A stretch of 55,556 bases of DNA, taken from NCBI GenBank assembly GCA_034436015.1, contig DAOTWG010000028.1, positions 1 through 55,556 on the forward strand. Reading direction: 5' to 3'. This document shows positions 1 through 8,833 of the stretch, one piece after another (positions within the stretch are counted from its first letter, which is position 1; the number at the start of each line of letters is the position of its first letter). The position numbers and the translations under genes were made by a program. The notes beneath the pieces were generated by a model. That model saw nothing but the letters and a program-made list of their open reading frames with translations. It searched no databases and was not told the origin of the DNA. This stretch comes from DAOTVX01 sp034436015. Its GTDB lineage: Bacteria > Chloroflexota > Anaerolineae > Anaerolineales > Villigracilaceae.

Positions 1-1261
1 GACGAACACGCCATCGGGCGCGACGGCGACTCGGACGCCGACGCGGACGAACACGCCATCGGGTGCGACGGCGACGGCGACGCGGACGCCGACGCGGACG
101 AACACGCCTTCAGGCGCGACGGCGACTCGGACGCCAACCTCAAGTGGAACTACCTGTACCGCGCCAGTCTGGAATGTCAAAACCATCTACTTGCAAGGCG
201 ACGTGGTGTATTGGAACGGCCGTCAGTGGCGCGCCAAGTGGTGGACACAAGGGGAAGAGCCACCGGGGACAACCGGCGTTTGGGAAGACTTGGGCGCCTG
301 CACCGGTGGTCCAACGGTTGGTCCAACCCCAACTCCAGGTGTGGTGCCGCCTCCCGCCTTCCCCAGTAAGGTCTTCGCTCCCTATGTGGATGTGAACGCT
401 TGGCCAACGTTTTCTTTCAGCACCGCTTATACCCAAACCGGTCAGAAATACTACACCCTAGCGTTCATTATTCAGAGCAGCACAGGCAGTGCCTGCACGC
501 CGGCTTGGGGCGGCGCAATCTCGATGAGCGAGAATTACCTCTTCGATGAAATCAACTATCTGCGCACGAAGGGCGGCAATGTCATCGTCTCGTTCGGCGG
601 TGCGAATGGCACCGAATTGGCGCAATCCTGCACCAGCGTCTCTAGCCTGCAAGCGGCCTACCAGTCGGTCATTACAAGGTACAAGCTCAATTGGATTGAC
701 TTCGACATTGAAGGCGCGGCTGTGACGGATACTGCTTCGATTGATCGCCGCAATAAGGCTATTGCCGGTCTCCAAGCGGCCAATCCCGACCTTAAGGTGG
801 CTTACTGCTTGCCTGTATTGCCCTCTGGACTGACACAAGATGGCTTGAATATCATTGCGAATGCCAAAGCCAACGGCGTGCGCATTGACCTGGTCAACGT
901 GATGGCCATGGATTACGGCAGCTGGGCTGCCCCGAATCCCGACGGTAAGATGGGACAGTATGCCATTGACGCCGCTACCAGTACGTATAACCAGATGCTC
1001 GGTTTGGGCGTGAATACAAAGATCGGCGTAACGCCTATGATTGGTCAGAATGACATTCAGAGTGAGCGCTTCTATCTGACCGACGCGCAGCAACTCGTCA
1101 ATTGGGCGAACTCTACCAGTTGGGTGACGTTGCTTTCGTTCTGGTCTGCTAATCGCGATAACGGCTCCTGTCCGGGCCAGACATATGCCTCGCCTAAGTG
1201 CAGTGGCTTGTCGCAGGCGGATTGGGCTTTCACAAATATTTTCAAGACGTTCACGCGTTGA
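1..1261 (+). CDS. GH18 chitinase, secreted, C-terminal part (5' end lies outside the window)
   Basis: The frame is open from base 2, so the N terminus with any signal peptide is missing. In order it encodes a Thr/Pro/Ser-rich linker of near-identical units, a compact Trp/Tyr-rich module beginning about base 155 (VVYWNGRQWRAKWWTQGEEP) that resembles CBM5/12 chitin-binding modules, a second Pro-rich linker, and a GH18 barrel of about 290 residues. The barrel carries the family's acidic catalytic motif as WIDFDIEG, the Glu being the expected proton donor, and a typical strand NVIVSFGGANG. By family it would cleave beta-1,4-GlcNAc polymers outside the cell. A hairpin terminator follows directly. 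The exact GH18 subgroup is inferred (PF-ChiA-like); chitinase rather than another GH18 activity is likely but unproven. Confidence 0.85.
   Translation, partial: TNTPSGATATRTPTRTNTPSGATATATRTPTRTNTPSGATATRTPTSSGTTCTAPVWNVKTIYLQGDVVYWNGRQWRAKWWTQGEEPPGTTGVWEDLGACTGGPTVGPTPTPGVVPPPAFPSKVFAPYVDVNAWPTFSFSTAYTQTGQKYYTLAFIIQSSTGSACTPAWGGAISMSENYLFDEINYLRTKGGNVIVSFGGANGTELAQSCTSVSSLQAAYQSVITRYKLNWIDFDIEGAAVTDTASIDRRNKAIAGLQAANPDLKVAYCLPVLPSGLTQDGLNIIANAKANGVRIDLVNVMAMDYGSWAAPNPDGKMGQYAIDAATSTYNQMLGLGVNTKIGVTPMIGQNDIQSERFYLTDAQQLVNWANSTSWVTLLSFWSANRDNGSCPGQTYASPKCSGLSQADWAFTNIFKTFTR
2..142 (+). repeat. In-frame tandem repeat coding for a Thr/Pro linker
   Basis: Three tandem units start at 2, 47 and 98, each beginning acgaacacgcc and each a multiple of three long (15 and 17 codons for the first two). 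They encode TNTPSGATAT-RTPTR type segments. Unit length differs by an acggcg insertion, as expected for slippage in a linker. The array probably continues upstream of the window. Confidence 0.8.
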
Positions 1262-1296
1262 TTGGCGAAAAAGGGGAGGAGCATTTCCATAGTCAA

Positions 1297-1334
1297 AGGC
1301 CCCTGTGCGCTCACCACAGGGGCCTGCACGTTTT
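1297..1334 (+). terminator. Hairpin terminator after the chitinase gene
   Basis: An 11-bp perfect stem (1297-1307 with 1315-1325, arm AGGCCCCTGTG) and a 7-nt loop are followed after five bases by a short TTTT. It lies 36 nt after the chitinase stop and before the murJ promoter. Confidence 0.75.
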
Positions 1335-1372
1335 CTCTCATCTTGGGGGTTGCTCGGTTGACGCTCCGCTGG

Positions 1373-1381
1373 TGTTATAAT
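1373..1381 (+). promoter_or_regulatory. Extended -10 promoter of murJ
   Basis: TGTTATAAT: a perfect TATAAT at 1376-1381 preceded by the TGn extension. Only 8 nt separate it from the murJ GTG at 1390, so transcription would begin at or next to the start codon. No usable -35 is seen. Confidence 0.6.
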
Positions 1382-1389
1382 CGCTCCTT

Positions 1390-2973
1390 GTGAGCGAGTT
1401 GAATGTGCCGCGTCGAATTGCGCGCGCTGCCGGGACGGTGATGCTTGCTTTCCTGTTTGGTCAGCTGGCTGGCTTGGCGCGCAGTGTCCTGGTTGCGCGT
1501 GCTTTTGGCGCCTACGCGGAACTGGATGCTTTCCTGGCTGCTAATCGCGTCGCCGAAACGTTATTCAATCTGGTGGCGGGTGGCGCGCTAGGGTCGGCTT
1601 TTATTCCCATGTTCACGTCGCTGTTAGTGCGCGGAGATAAACGCGCTGCCTGGCGATTGGCTTCTTCTCTTGCCAATCTGATTCTGTTGGTTCTGATTCT
1701 GCTGGCCGCGTTAGCGGCTGTTTGCGCTCCACAAATCGTTCGCTATGCCTTGGCTCCTGGTTTCGCAGCGAATCCTGCGCAGGAAGCCTTGACGGTTGAC
1801 CTTTTGCGCATTCAGGTAATTTCTACGATATTGTTTGGCCTGGGAGGGTTAGCAGTTGGTATCCTGAACTCCCATCAGGTTTTTCTCATCCCAGCTCTAA
1901 CTCCGGCGATGTATCAGGTGGGGCTGATTTTTGGTGTGCTTGTCCTCGCGCCGCGTTGGGGGATTTACGGTCTGGCATGGGGTGTTGTCTTAGGGGCGGT
2001 GGCTTACCTATTCATTCAAGTTCCGGCTCTTGTGCGTCAGGGAGCAGGCTACCAGCCTGTTTTAGGATTGGGCGATCCCAACGTGCGCGAGGTCTTCCGG
2101 TTAATGGGACCGCGCTTACTAGGGGTAGCAGTGGTGCAAGTAAACTTCTGGGTCAATACGTGGCTGGCTTCGCATATGGAAGAGGGCAGCGTGAGCGGCA
2201 TCAGTTATGGGTTTGCTTTGATGTTAATGGCGCAGGCGGCGGTTGCCCAGTCCATTGCTACGGCTGCCATGCCAACTTTTGCCGCGCAGTATGCGCTTGG
2301 ACGGATGGACGAGATCCGCCGGGCACTTGTGAGCACCTTGCGCGGCGTCCTTTTGCTTTCCTTACCCGCTTCTGTGGGTCTGATTCTGTTACGGCAACCG
2401 ATCGTCGCCTTGATCTACCAGCGCGGCGCCTTCGATGAACGTTCCACAGAACTGGTCGCCTGGGCGCTGCTGTGGTACGCCGCTGGTTTGGTAGGGCACA
2501 GTGTGCTGGAAATTCTGGCCCGCACCTTTTACGCGCTGCACGACACGCGGACTCCTGTACTGGTGGGAACGGTAGCGATGAGCCTGAATGTGGTCTTTAG
2601 CGTATTTTTTTCGACTCTGTTCCGCCATATTGGGTGGATGCCGCACGGCGGGCTGGCGTTAGCGAATTCGCTGGCCACGGCGTTGGAGGCCTGCGTCCTT
2701 TTCCTGCTGATGCGCCATCGCCTGGGTGGTCGTCTGGGGGAGCGAGAGCTCGCTGTTTGCCTAGGGAGTGTTACTCTGGCCGTAACGGCAATGTCCGCGG
2801 CGTTGTGGGCGTGGAATCGTTCTCTGTCCTTTCTTTCACAACCCCTGTTCGCTCTCGGTGGCATTTTAACAGGGATGGTCGTCTATATTGCTTTTCTGGC
2901 TGCTCTTCGTTTGCCGGAGATAGGCGCCATCTTCGCCTTGGCGCGGAGGAGGCAACAGGATATTGGAAGATGA
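1390..2973 (+). CDS. murJ: Lipid II flippase MurJ
   Basis: 527 residues, the usual length for MurJ/MviN, with about 14 hydrophobic segments spread over the whole protein. The N-terminal region GQLAGLARSVLVARAFG followed by AELDAFLAANRVAETLFNLV is the family's characteristic substrate-cavity segment with conserved Arg and Asp residues. It moves lipid-linked peptidoglycan precursor across the inner membrane (family knowledge). The GTG start at 1390 is chosen because it is the first in-frame start after the promoter and restores the standard N terminus; there is no Shine-Dalgarno before it, in keeping with a leaderless message. glmU, also a cell-wall precursor gene, follows 28 nt downstream. Confidence 0.93.
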   Translation: MSELNVPRRIARAAGTVMLAFLFGQLAGLARSVLVARAFGAYAELDAFLAANRVAETLFNLVAGGALGSAFIPMFTSLLVRGDKRAAWRLASSLANLILLVLILLAALAAVCAPQIVRYALAPGFAANPAQEALTVDLLRIQVISTILFGLGGLAVGILNSHQVFLIPALTPAMYQVGLIFGVLVLAPRWGIYGLAWGVVLGAVAYLFIQVPALVRQGAGYQPVLGLGDPNVREVFRLMGPRLLGVAVVQVNFWVNTWLASHMEEGSVSGISYGFALMLMAQAAVAQSIATAAMPTFAAQYALGRMDEIRRALVSTLRGVLLLSLPASVGLILLRQPIVALIYQRGAFDERSTELVAWALLWYAAGLVGHSVLEILARTFYALHDTRTPVLVGTVAMSLNVVFSVFFSTLFRHIGWMPHGGLALANSLATALEACVLFLLMRHRLGGRLGERELAVCLGSVTLAVTAMSAALWAWNRSLSFLSQPLFALGGILTGMVVYIAFLAALRLPEIGAIFALARRRQQDIGR

Positions 2974-2974
2974 G

Positions 2975-2980
2975 TATAAT
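2975..2980 (+). promoter_or_regulatory. Possible internal promoter before glmU
   Basis: A perfect TATAAT immediately after the murJ stop. The -35 position (about 2952-2957, GCAACA) is poor. glmU may be transcribed both from here and by read-through from murJ. A GAGGAG ribosome site sits at 2985-2990. Confidence 0.4.
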
Positions 2981-3001
2981 GCATGAGGAGTTGAGTCGCG
3001 T

Positions 3002-4378
3002 ATGAAGAAAAGAGTAACAGCGGTTCTTTTGGCTGCTGGTCAGGGAACGCGTATGAAGTCGGCTACGCAGAAGGTGTTACATCCCCTGTGTGGACGCCCC
3101 ATGATCTCCTATTCTCTGGAAGCGGCGTGCATGGCCAGTACAGAGAAGCCGGTGGTGGTGATTGGGAATGGCGGTGATGCTGTACGTCAATTCCTGGGGG
3201 ATGCCGCGCGGCTAGTGGTGCAAGATCCACCGCTGGGAACAGGACATGCCGTTTTGCAGACCGAGCCGCTCCTGCGCGGGCATACCGATTATGTCGTAGT
3301 CTCCTACGCGGATATGCCGCTTCTGCGCGGCGAGACATTGCGTCGGTTGGTGAAGGCGCAACAAGAGAATCCTGGTCCGCTGACAATTTTGACTGTGATT
3401 TCCGGCGATTCGCGTGGGTTTGGACGCGTCCTACGCACGACGGACGGCAACGTGCAGGCGATTGTGGAGGAAGCCACGGCGACTCCCGAGCAATTAAAGA
3501 TAACGGAATTGAATGTTGGAGCGTATTGTTTTCGCGCCGATTGGTTGTGGGATGCCTTAAATCGCATTCCCCTCTCGAAGAAAGGGGAGTATTACCTGAC
3601 CGACACCGTGGAATTGGCCGCGCGTGACCGCTTGCCGGTATGTGCCATTGTAACCGAAGATTTGGATGAAGCCATAGGCATCAATACCCGTATTCATCTG
3701 GCGGAGGCGAGCGCGGCGATGTATCGCCGCGTCAATCGCGCGTTGATGTTGGCCGGCGTAACACTCGTTGATCCGGCGACGACGTACATTGAACCGGGCG
3801 TTGTAGTCGGGCAGGATACAGTCATCTGGCCCAACACCTATTTGCGCGGCAGGACGGTGATCGGTCGGCGATGTGAGATCGGTCCCAATACATTCATCGA
3901 AGACAGCGTCGTCGGCGACGAGGTAATCATCCGTGTATCGGTGTTGGAGGGCGCGCAGGTGGAGGATGAAGTGACCATTGGGCCTTTTGCCCATTTACGG
4001 TCGGGGGCCCATCTCTGCCGGGGCGTGCACATGGGCAATTTCGGCGAAGTCAAGAACTCCACCCTGGGCCCCGGCTCCAAGATGGGGCATTTTTCGTACC
4101 TGGGAGATGCCATTGTCGGCGCCAATGTCAACATTGGCGCCGGGACAATTACCTGCAATTTCGATGGGAGGCGCAAGCATTCTACAGAGATTGGCGAGGG
4201 CGCTTTTATTGGTTCGGACACCTTGTTGGTAGCGCCGGTCAAGGTCGGCAAGGGCGCTAAAACCGGCGCCGGCGCTGTGGTAACGAGAGATGTAGAGGCA
4301 AATACACTTGTCGTTGGTGCGCCGGCGCGTATGCTGCGTCGGCTCGATGAGGAGGAAGATGAGCGCGCTGACGGTTGA
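3002..4378 (+). CDS. glmU: Bifunctional UDP-GlcNAc pyrophosphorylase / GlcN-1-P acetyltransferase GlmU
   Basis: 458 residues, the normal length. The N-terminal uridylyltransferase domain opens with the nucleotide-binding loop LLAAGQGTRMKS (about residues 9-20). From about residue 255 the protein is a left-handed beta-helix of hexapeptide repeats, including the acetyltransferase active-site region HFSYLGDAIVGANVNIGAG. It makes UDP-GlcNAc, the precursor for peptidoglycan, in the cytoplasm. It lies between murJ and cdd; its end overlaps the cdd start by 20 nt, so the two are co-translated. Nothing is missing. Confidence 0.95.
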   Translation: MKKRVTAVLLAAGQGTRMKSATQKVLHPLCGRPMISYSLEAACMASTEKPVVVIGNGGDAVRQFLGDAARLVVQDPPLGTGHAVLQTEPLLRGHTDYVVVSYADMPLLRGETLRRLVKAQQENPGPLTILTVISGDSRGFGRVLRTTDGNVQAIVEEATATPEQLKITELNVGAYCFRADWLWDALNRIPLSKKGEYYLTDTVELAARDRLPVCAIVTEDLDEAIGINTRIHLAEASAAMYRRVNRALMLAGVTLVDPATTYIEPGVVVGQDTVIWPNTYLRGRTVIGRRCEIGPNTFIEDSVVGDEVIIRVSVLEGAQVEDEVTIGPFAHLRSGAHLCRGVHMGNFGEVKNSTLGPGSKMGHFSYLGDAIVGANVNIGAGTITCNFDGRRKHSTEIGEGAFIGSDTLLVAPVKVGKGAKTGAGAVVTRDVEANTLVVGAPARMLRRLDEEEDERADG

Positions 4379-4778
4379 GGAGCGTCAACATTTGGTTCAA
4401 CTGGCGCTGGCAGCCCGTCGTTATGCCTACGCTCCTTATTCGCGCTATGCTGTCGGCGCGGCGTTGCGGACGGCTTCCGGTCGCCTATATACGGGGTGCA
4501 ATATTGAGAACGCGGCTTACCCGACAGGCGTCTGCGCGGAACGTGTGGCCGTTTTTAAGGCCGTCTCTGATGGCGAACGCCAGTTCGATGTCCTTGCGGT
4601 TGTAACTGCCAATGGCGGTTCTCCCTGCGGCGCCTGTCGGCAGGTAATGGCTGAGTTCGGTCTAGAAACAGTTGTGTTGATTGCAGATGGAGCAGGGAAG
4701 ATCATCCTTGAGACGACGGTCGGCGCCTTGCTGCCGGGCGCCTTCACGGCGAGAGACTTGGACGAGGCCTTGGGTTAA
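4359..4778 (+). CDS. cdd: Cytidine deaminase
   Basis: 139 residues, matching the small tetrameric class. The zinc site is complete: CAE (in TGVCAERVA, with catalytic Glu) and PCGACRQ supply three Cys ligands, as in Bacillus-type Cdd. It converts cytidine or deoxycytidine to uridine forms in pyrimidine salvage. I chose the ATG at 4359 over upstream in-frame starts because GGAGGA sits just before it and it gives the standard N terminus (MSALTVEERQHLVQLA). The start lies inside the 3' end of glmU (20-nt overlap). Confidence 0.93.
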   Translation: MSALTVEERQHLVQLALAARRYAYAPYSRYAVGAALRTASGRLYTGCNIENAAYPTGVCAERVAVFKAVSDGERQFDVLAVVTANGGSPCGACRQVMAEFGLETVVLIADGAGKIILETTVGALLPGAFTARDLDEALG

Positions 4779-4832
4779 AGTTGGGAGAGGGGAAGGGGAT
4801 ATGCGGTTTGCCAAGGTTGGAGTCGGAGTGGA

Positions 4833-5618
4833 ATGAGCCGCGCGTTGCGTTCCTTGCGAGTGGAGGCGATTGTCTTACGTCATATCGATTGGGGAGAGGC
4901 GGATCGGCTGTTGACGCTCTACACCCTTGAACGTGGCAAACTGCGTGCCGTGGCCAAGGGGGCGCGACGTATACGCTCGCGCAAAGCTGGCCACCTGGAA
5001 CCGTTTACGCATGTTCGATTGCAACTGGCAACCGGACGTGATTTGCTCATCGTCACCCAGGCAGATACGGTGAACGCCTACTTACCTTTGCGCGAGGACT
5101 TGCTCAAGACGGCGATGGCGGCGTATGCGGTGGAATTGCTGGATCGTTTCACCTACGAGGCGGAGCACGTACATGCCGGTTTATTTCTTCTACTGGCCGA
5201 GACTCTACAACGAATCGCGGAGTTAGCCGATCCCTGGCTTGCTCTTCGCTACTACGAGATGCGTTTATTGGATTTTCTTGGTTTTCGTCCACATTTGTTC
5301 GAGTGCGCCGCCTGTGGTCAAGAAGTTCAGCCCGTGTCCCAGTTTTTTTCGCCTGCACGCGGCGGGGTGCTCTGCCCACGTTGCGGGAAGCAGGTGAAAG
5401 ATGCTTTGCCCGTCTCGGTAGAGGCGTTGAAGTATTTGCGTCATCTGCAGCGCAGCACCTATGCTCAGGCGAGGCGTGCTCATCCTGCGACTCCGACGCG
5501 CGCGGAGATGGAGAGGATTCTGCGCTGGTATTCTACTTTCATATTAGAGCGCGATTTGCATTCTCCTGATTTTATCCGTCGTATTCAGTCCTGCGCAGGC
5601 GGCGCGGCCGGGCCATAA
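4833..5618 (+). CDS. recO: DNA repair protein RecO
   Basis: 261 residues. The N-terminal OB fold starts with LRVEAIVLRHIDWGEADRLLTLYT, a typical RecO signature, followed by the helical domain and a four-Cys zinc site (CAACG and CPRCG, about residues 157-190) usual in non-proteobacterial RecO. It loads RecA with RecR during gap repair. The 3' end overlaps the convergent ftsK gene by 34 nt. It stands 54 nt after cdd on the same strand, so it probably belongs to the murJ-glmU-cdd transcription unit. Confidence 0.92.
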   Translation: MSRALRSLRVEAIVLRHIDWGEADRLLTLYTLERGKLRAVAKGARRIRSRKAGHLEPFTHVRLQLATGRDLLIVTQADTVNAYLPLREDLLKTAMAAYAVELLDRFTYEAEHVHAGLFLLLAETLQRIAELADPWLALRYYEMRLLDFLGFRPHLFECAACGQEVQPVSQFFSPARGGVLCPRCGKQVKDALPVSVEALKYLRHLQRSTYAQARRAHPATPTRAEMERILRWYSTFILERDLHSPDFIRRIQSCAGGAAGP

Positions 5619-7945
5619 TCCATCACCGCGCGTAGACCTGTGGCGGCATCTGGGGGGCCGACGATACCTTTTTCTTCCATTGCGTCTACCAGACGAGCGG
5701 CGCGCGTGTAGCCAATGCGTAATTTGCGCTGCAGCATCGAGACCGAACAGCGTCCTGCCTGTCGCACCAGTGCTACGGCCTCATCGTAGAGTGGATCCTC
5801 GGAAGACTGCTCTCTGGCTTCGTCGAACATGGCGAGTTGTTTCAGCGGAACACTTCCGGTGAGGGGGGAAGCGATGCCTTCCCGCTCGGTCGAGGCGCCG
5901 GCGGCAACGGCGTAAGGGCTGACTACCTCGACTTGTCGTTTCCAAAACTCTACCAGTCGTTGAATCTCGGCATCGGAGACGAAGACGCCTTGTAACCGCA
6001 CCGGCGCCGCCGCGTCGGGGGCCTGGAAGAGCATGTCGCCGCGACCTAGGAGCCGCTCCGCGCCGGGTTGATCGAGGATGACGCGGCTATCGGTGTTGGA
6101 GGCGACGGCAAAAGCAATCCGGGCCGGAAAATTGGCTTTGATGAGACCGGTGACCACATCGACCGAAGGGCGCTGGGTGGCGATGACTAGGTGGATGCCG
6201 GTCGCGCGCGCCAGTTGCGCCAAGCGGGTAATTGTGCGCTCGGTCTCATCGGGGGCGATCATCATCAAATCGGCCAGTTCGTCAATCACGATTACCAGAA
6301 AGGGTAATTTCTTGCTCCCGTGAGCGGCCATCCGGGCGTTGTAATCGGCGATATTGCGCGCTCCAATCTCGGCGAATTTGTAGTAACGGTTCTCCATCTC
6401 GCGCGTCAACCACTGCAAGGCGCCGACAACGCGCTCGATTTCCACCACGACCGGAGCGAGCAAGTGCGGTATGCCGTTATAGCCGCTTAATTCCACGCGT
6501 TTTGGGTCAATCAAAATCAGACGCAAGTCGTCTGGCACGTTGTGCAGGAGTAGACAGGAGAGCAAGGCGTTGACGCACACCGATTTGCCGGAGCCGGTCG
6601 TGCCGGCGATGAGCAAGTGCGGCAGGGATTCCAGGTTGGTGACTACGGGATGGCCAGCGACGTCTTTCCCCAGGGCAAGACGGAGCGGTGTGCGTCCGCG
6701 TTGAAATACTTCGCTTTCTACTACCTCGCGCAGGGTTACCAGGGCCATTTCTTCGTTGGGCACTTCAATCCCCACGTATCCCTGTCCGGGCACGGGGGCC
6801 TGGATGCGAATGCGCGGCGCGGCCAGGGCCAGTGCCAGATCATCGGCCAGGGAGACAATTTTGGAAACCCGCACGCGCGTGCGACCACTGCGCGTCTCGA
6901 TGAACAGGGGTTCAACCCCGAACAAGGTGATGACCGGCCCTCTGCTGATTTCTACCACCTGACAGGGCGCATTGAAGGAGGCAAGGGTTTCCTCGATGAG
7001 ACGCGCTCGTTGTGCAATGAATTCCTCACCAACCGTAGGGGCAGAGGCCAGGTCGAGGACTTCACTGACTTTTGGCAGAATCCAGGTTATAGACGGCGCA
7101 GCCATGACGCCTGTTTTGACCTGTACCCCCTGGCGCGAAACGGGGACGAGTTCCTCTCCTGTATCTTGCGCGGAGGATGGGAGGGGAATCGGAAATGGGT
7201 GAACAGACGTTGCCTTTGTTGGAGGAGAAGACGGGGCAACGGATCCGGGCCCTGGGCCTCTCCTGCGCACCCGGTTGAACGCCGCTGCCAGCCTTTCGAA
7301 CATGTCCTGCAGGGAAACGTCCAGGGTTAAAGCCAGAGCAATCATCAGCCAGGCCAGCAATACGATGACAGTTGCCGCTTTGCCGATGCCCAGGAGTAGG
7401 CCTTGCAGGATGAGACTTCCCAGATAACCGCCGCCCTTGCCGGCCTGGGCGGCAGCCTGGGCCGCTTCTGGAGAACCGGCAATCAACCCATGCAACATGG
7501 TAGGCAAGTTCAAAAGCAAGAGAACAATGCCTGTAAACCGCTCGACGGATAATCGGGGAAGGCGTTCCACATGACGCGCGATCAGCCAGACGCCACCGAG
7601 GAGGAGCGCCAGACCAAAGAGGGGCATTCCCCAACCAAATGCTTTTTTCCAGAGGGAAACCCACCAGCCAAGGAAGGCGCTGCGGTTGGCGGAGGCCAAG
7701 CTGAGAAGCGTCACCAGACCCAGGAGGGCTAGAATCGTGCCGAGGATGTCTATCTTGCGTTCCGGCGAGAGTTGTCCCCACAGGGAGTGGGGACGCTCCG
7801 GCGCTGGCCGTATGCGGTTTTGACGCGTAGGTGTGGCTGCCCGCGTGGGTTTTGACGCGGCGGTACGAGTCTTTGGGGGCGTTGGTTTCGTCCTGGCGCG
7901 TGCAGGGCGAGATGCCGGTTGTTTTGCAGGGCGTGTGATGGGCAT
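5585..7945 (-). CDS. ftsK: DNA translocase FtsK/SpoIIIE
   Basis: 786 residues. The order is: a basic Pro/Thr/Ala/Arg-rich N-terminal tail (about 1-60), four membrane segments (about 65-215), a variable linker, then the motor domain with Walker A GTTGSGKS (about residue 450), Walker B LILIDPKRVEL, and a C-terminal gamma winged helix (about 725-786, SVSMLQRKLRIGYTRAARLV) that reads polar DNA motifs. It pumps chromosomal DNA through the division septum. The start ATG at 7945 lies 9 nt after a perfect -10 box, so the mRNA is probably leaderless. It converges on recO with a 34-nt overlap. Confidence 0.95.
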   Translation of the reverse strand: MPITRPAKQPASRPARARTKPTPPKTRTAASKPTRAATPTRQNRIRPAPERPHSLWGQLSPERKIDILGTILALLGLVTLLSLASANRSAFLGWWVSLWKKAFGWGMPLFGLALLLGGVWLIARHVERLPRLSVERFTGIVLLLLNLPTMLHGLIAGSPEAAQAAAQAGKGGGYLGSLILQGLLLGIGKAATVIVLLAWLMIALALTLDVSLQDMFERLAAAFNRVRRRGPGPGSVAPSSPPTKATSVHPFPIPLPSSAQDTGEELVPVSRQGVQVKTGVMAAPSITWILPKVSEVLDLASAPTVGEEFIAQRARLIEETLASFNAPCQVVEISRGPVITLFGVEPLFIETRSGRTRVRVSKIVSLADDLALALAAPRIRIQAPVPGQGYVGIEVPNEEMALVTLREVVESEVFQRGRTPLRLALGKDVAGHPVVTNLESLPHLLIAGTTGSGKSVCVNALLSCLLLHNVPDDLRLILIDPKRVELSGYNGIPHLLAPVVVEIERVVGALQWLTREMENRYYKFAEIGARNIADYNARMAAHGSKKLPFLVIVIDELADLMMIAPDETERTITRLAQLARATGIHLVIATQRPSVDVVTGLIKANFPARIAFAVASNTDSRVILDQPGAERLLGRGDMLFQAPDAAAPVRLQGVFVSDAEIQRLVEFWKRQVEVVSPYAVAAGASTEREGIASPLTGSVPLKQLAMFDEAREQSSEDPLYDEAVALVRQAGRCSVSMLQRKLRIGYTRAARLVDAMEEKGIVGPPDAATGLRAVMDYGPAAPPAQD

Positions 7946-7954
7946 GGCAGTCCC

Positions 7955-7960
7955 ATTATA
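7955..7960 (-). promoter_or_regulatory. -10 box of ftsK promoter
   Basis: TATAAT on the minus strand, 9 nt before the ftsK ATG. No Shine-Dalgarno fits between, so initiation at a leaderless or near-leaderless 5' end is inferred. No clear -35. Confidence 0.55.
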
Positions 7961-7996
7961 CTGCCATTCTCATGGCGCAGTCGGTCGTCTTTTTCA

Positions 7997-8005
7997 TGTT
8001 ATAAT
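7997..8005 (+). promoter_or_regulatory. Extended -10 promoter of the metalloprotease gene
   Basis: TGTTATAAT, identical to the murJ element, 76 nt before the ATG at 8082; about 70 nt of 5' leader would be transcribed. It is divergent from the ftsK promoter. Confidence 0.55.
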
Positions 8006-8081
8006 CCGATGCAGTGTGGCAATTGCCAAGATACAGAGAGTCTTATCCAGCTGTATTCCTGGAGTGTTGGCGAGGTGAACT

Positions 8082-8798
8082 ATGTGGTTTGATTCCCAAT
8101 ACGTGCTCTGTGTGATGATTCCGGCTACCTTGCTCATGACGGTTGTCACCGTTTCTGTGCGGTCGGCCTATAATCGATGGAGCAGGGTGGCGAATCGCAG
8201 CGGCCTTAGTGGCTACGAAGCAGCCAAACGCCTGATTTCGGCAGGGGGGGTATATGGTGTGCGCGTGGAGGGCGTGGCCGGCGAATTGACGGATCATTAT
8301 GATCCGCGTCAGAAGGTGCTTCGTCTCTCTCGCTTGGTAGCGGAGACGCCATCTGTGGCTTCGGTGGCCATCGCGGCTCATGAACTGGGGCATGCCATAC
8401 AGGATAAGGAAGGCTACCTTCCTTTGCGCTTTCGCTCGGCGCTGGTGCCGCTGGTGAACATCGGTTCCTATCTGGGATGGTTGCTGATTTTGGTGGGGAT
8501 TCTCTTAACCTCGATGGAAATCGCCTTTGGAGTCAATCTAGCTTGGATGGGGGTAATGGCTTTTGGCGGCGGGGCGTTGTTTGCGCTGGCGACTTTGCCG
8601 GTGGAATTCAACGCTTCGGCGCGGGCGCGTCGCCTGCTGGCGGAAACAGGCATTATCACCAGCGTGGAGGAGATGCGTGGCGTCAACGCGGTGTTGAATG
8701 CCGCGGCGTTGACCTACATTGCGGCGCTGGTCACTGCTTTGTTGCAATTATTCTACTATATAGGGCTGGTTGGACGCCTGACGGACCGTCGTCACTAA
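8082..8798 (+). CDS. YugP-type zinc membrane metallopeptidase
   Basis: 238 residues. An N-terminal membrane helix is followed by the zinc motif HELGHAIQ (His100, Glu101, His104) and three further hydrophobic segments. This layout matches the neutral zinc metallopeptidase family of Bacillus YugP (PF04298), whose substrates are not well defined. The preceding region (LRLSRLVAETPSVASVAIAA) is the usual conserved approach to the motif. The next gene starts 35 nt later on the same strand and is also an integral membrane protein. Confidence 0.85.
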   Translation: MWFDSQYVLCVMIPATLLMTVVTVSVRSAYNRWSRVANRSGLSGYEAAKRLISAGGVYGVRVEGVAGELTDHYDPRQKVLRLSRLVAETPSVASVAIAAHELGHAIQDKEGYLPLRFRSALVPLVNIGSYLGWLLILVGILLTSMEIAFGVNLAWMGVMAFGGGALFALATLPVEFNASARARRLLAETGIITSVEEMRGVNAVLNAAALTYIAALVTALLQLFYYIGLVGRLTDRRH

Positions 8799-8833
8799 CT
8801 GCGTTTGCCCCGGCGGGCCTCTGTAACTTTCAC

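Noticed and set aside
2..142. Direct repeats as a possible CRISPR array
   Set aside because: Units are contiguous, have no spacers, and stay in frame with the downstream enzyme.
458..1093. Minus-strand open frame of 211 codons inside the chitinase gene
   Set aside because: The plus strand has clear GH18 catalytic motifs; the minus product matches nothing.
1358..1363. TTGACG as a -35 for murJ
   Set aside because: It is only 12 nt from the -10 box, too close for a sigma70-type promoter; the TGn extension explains the promoter better.
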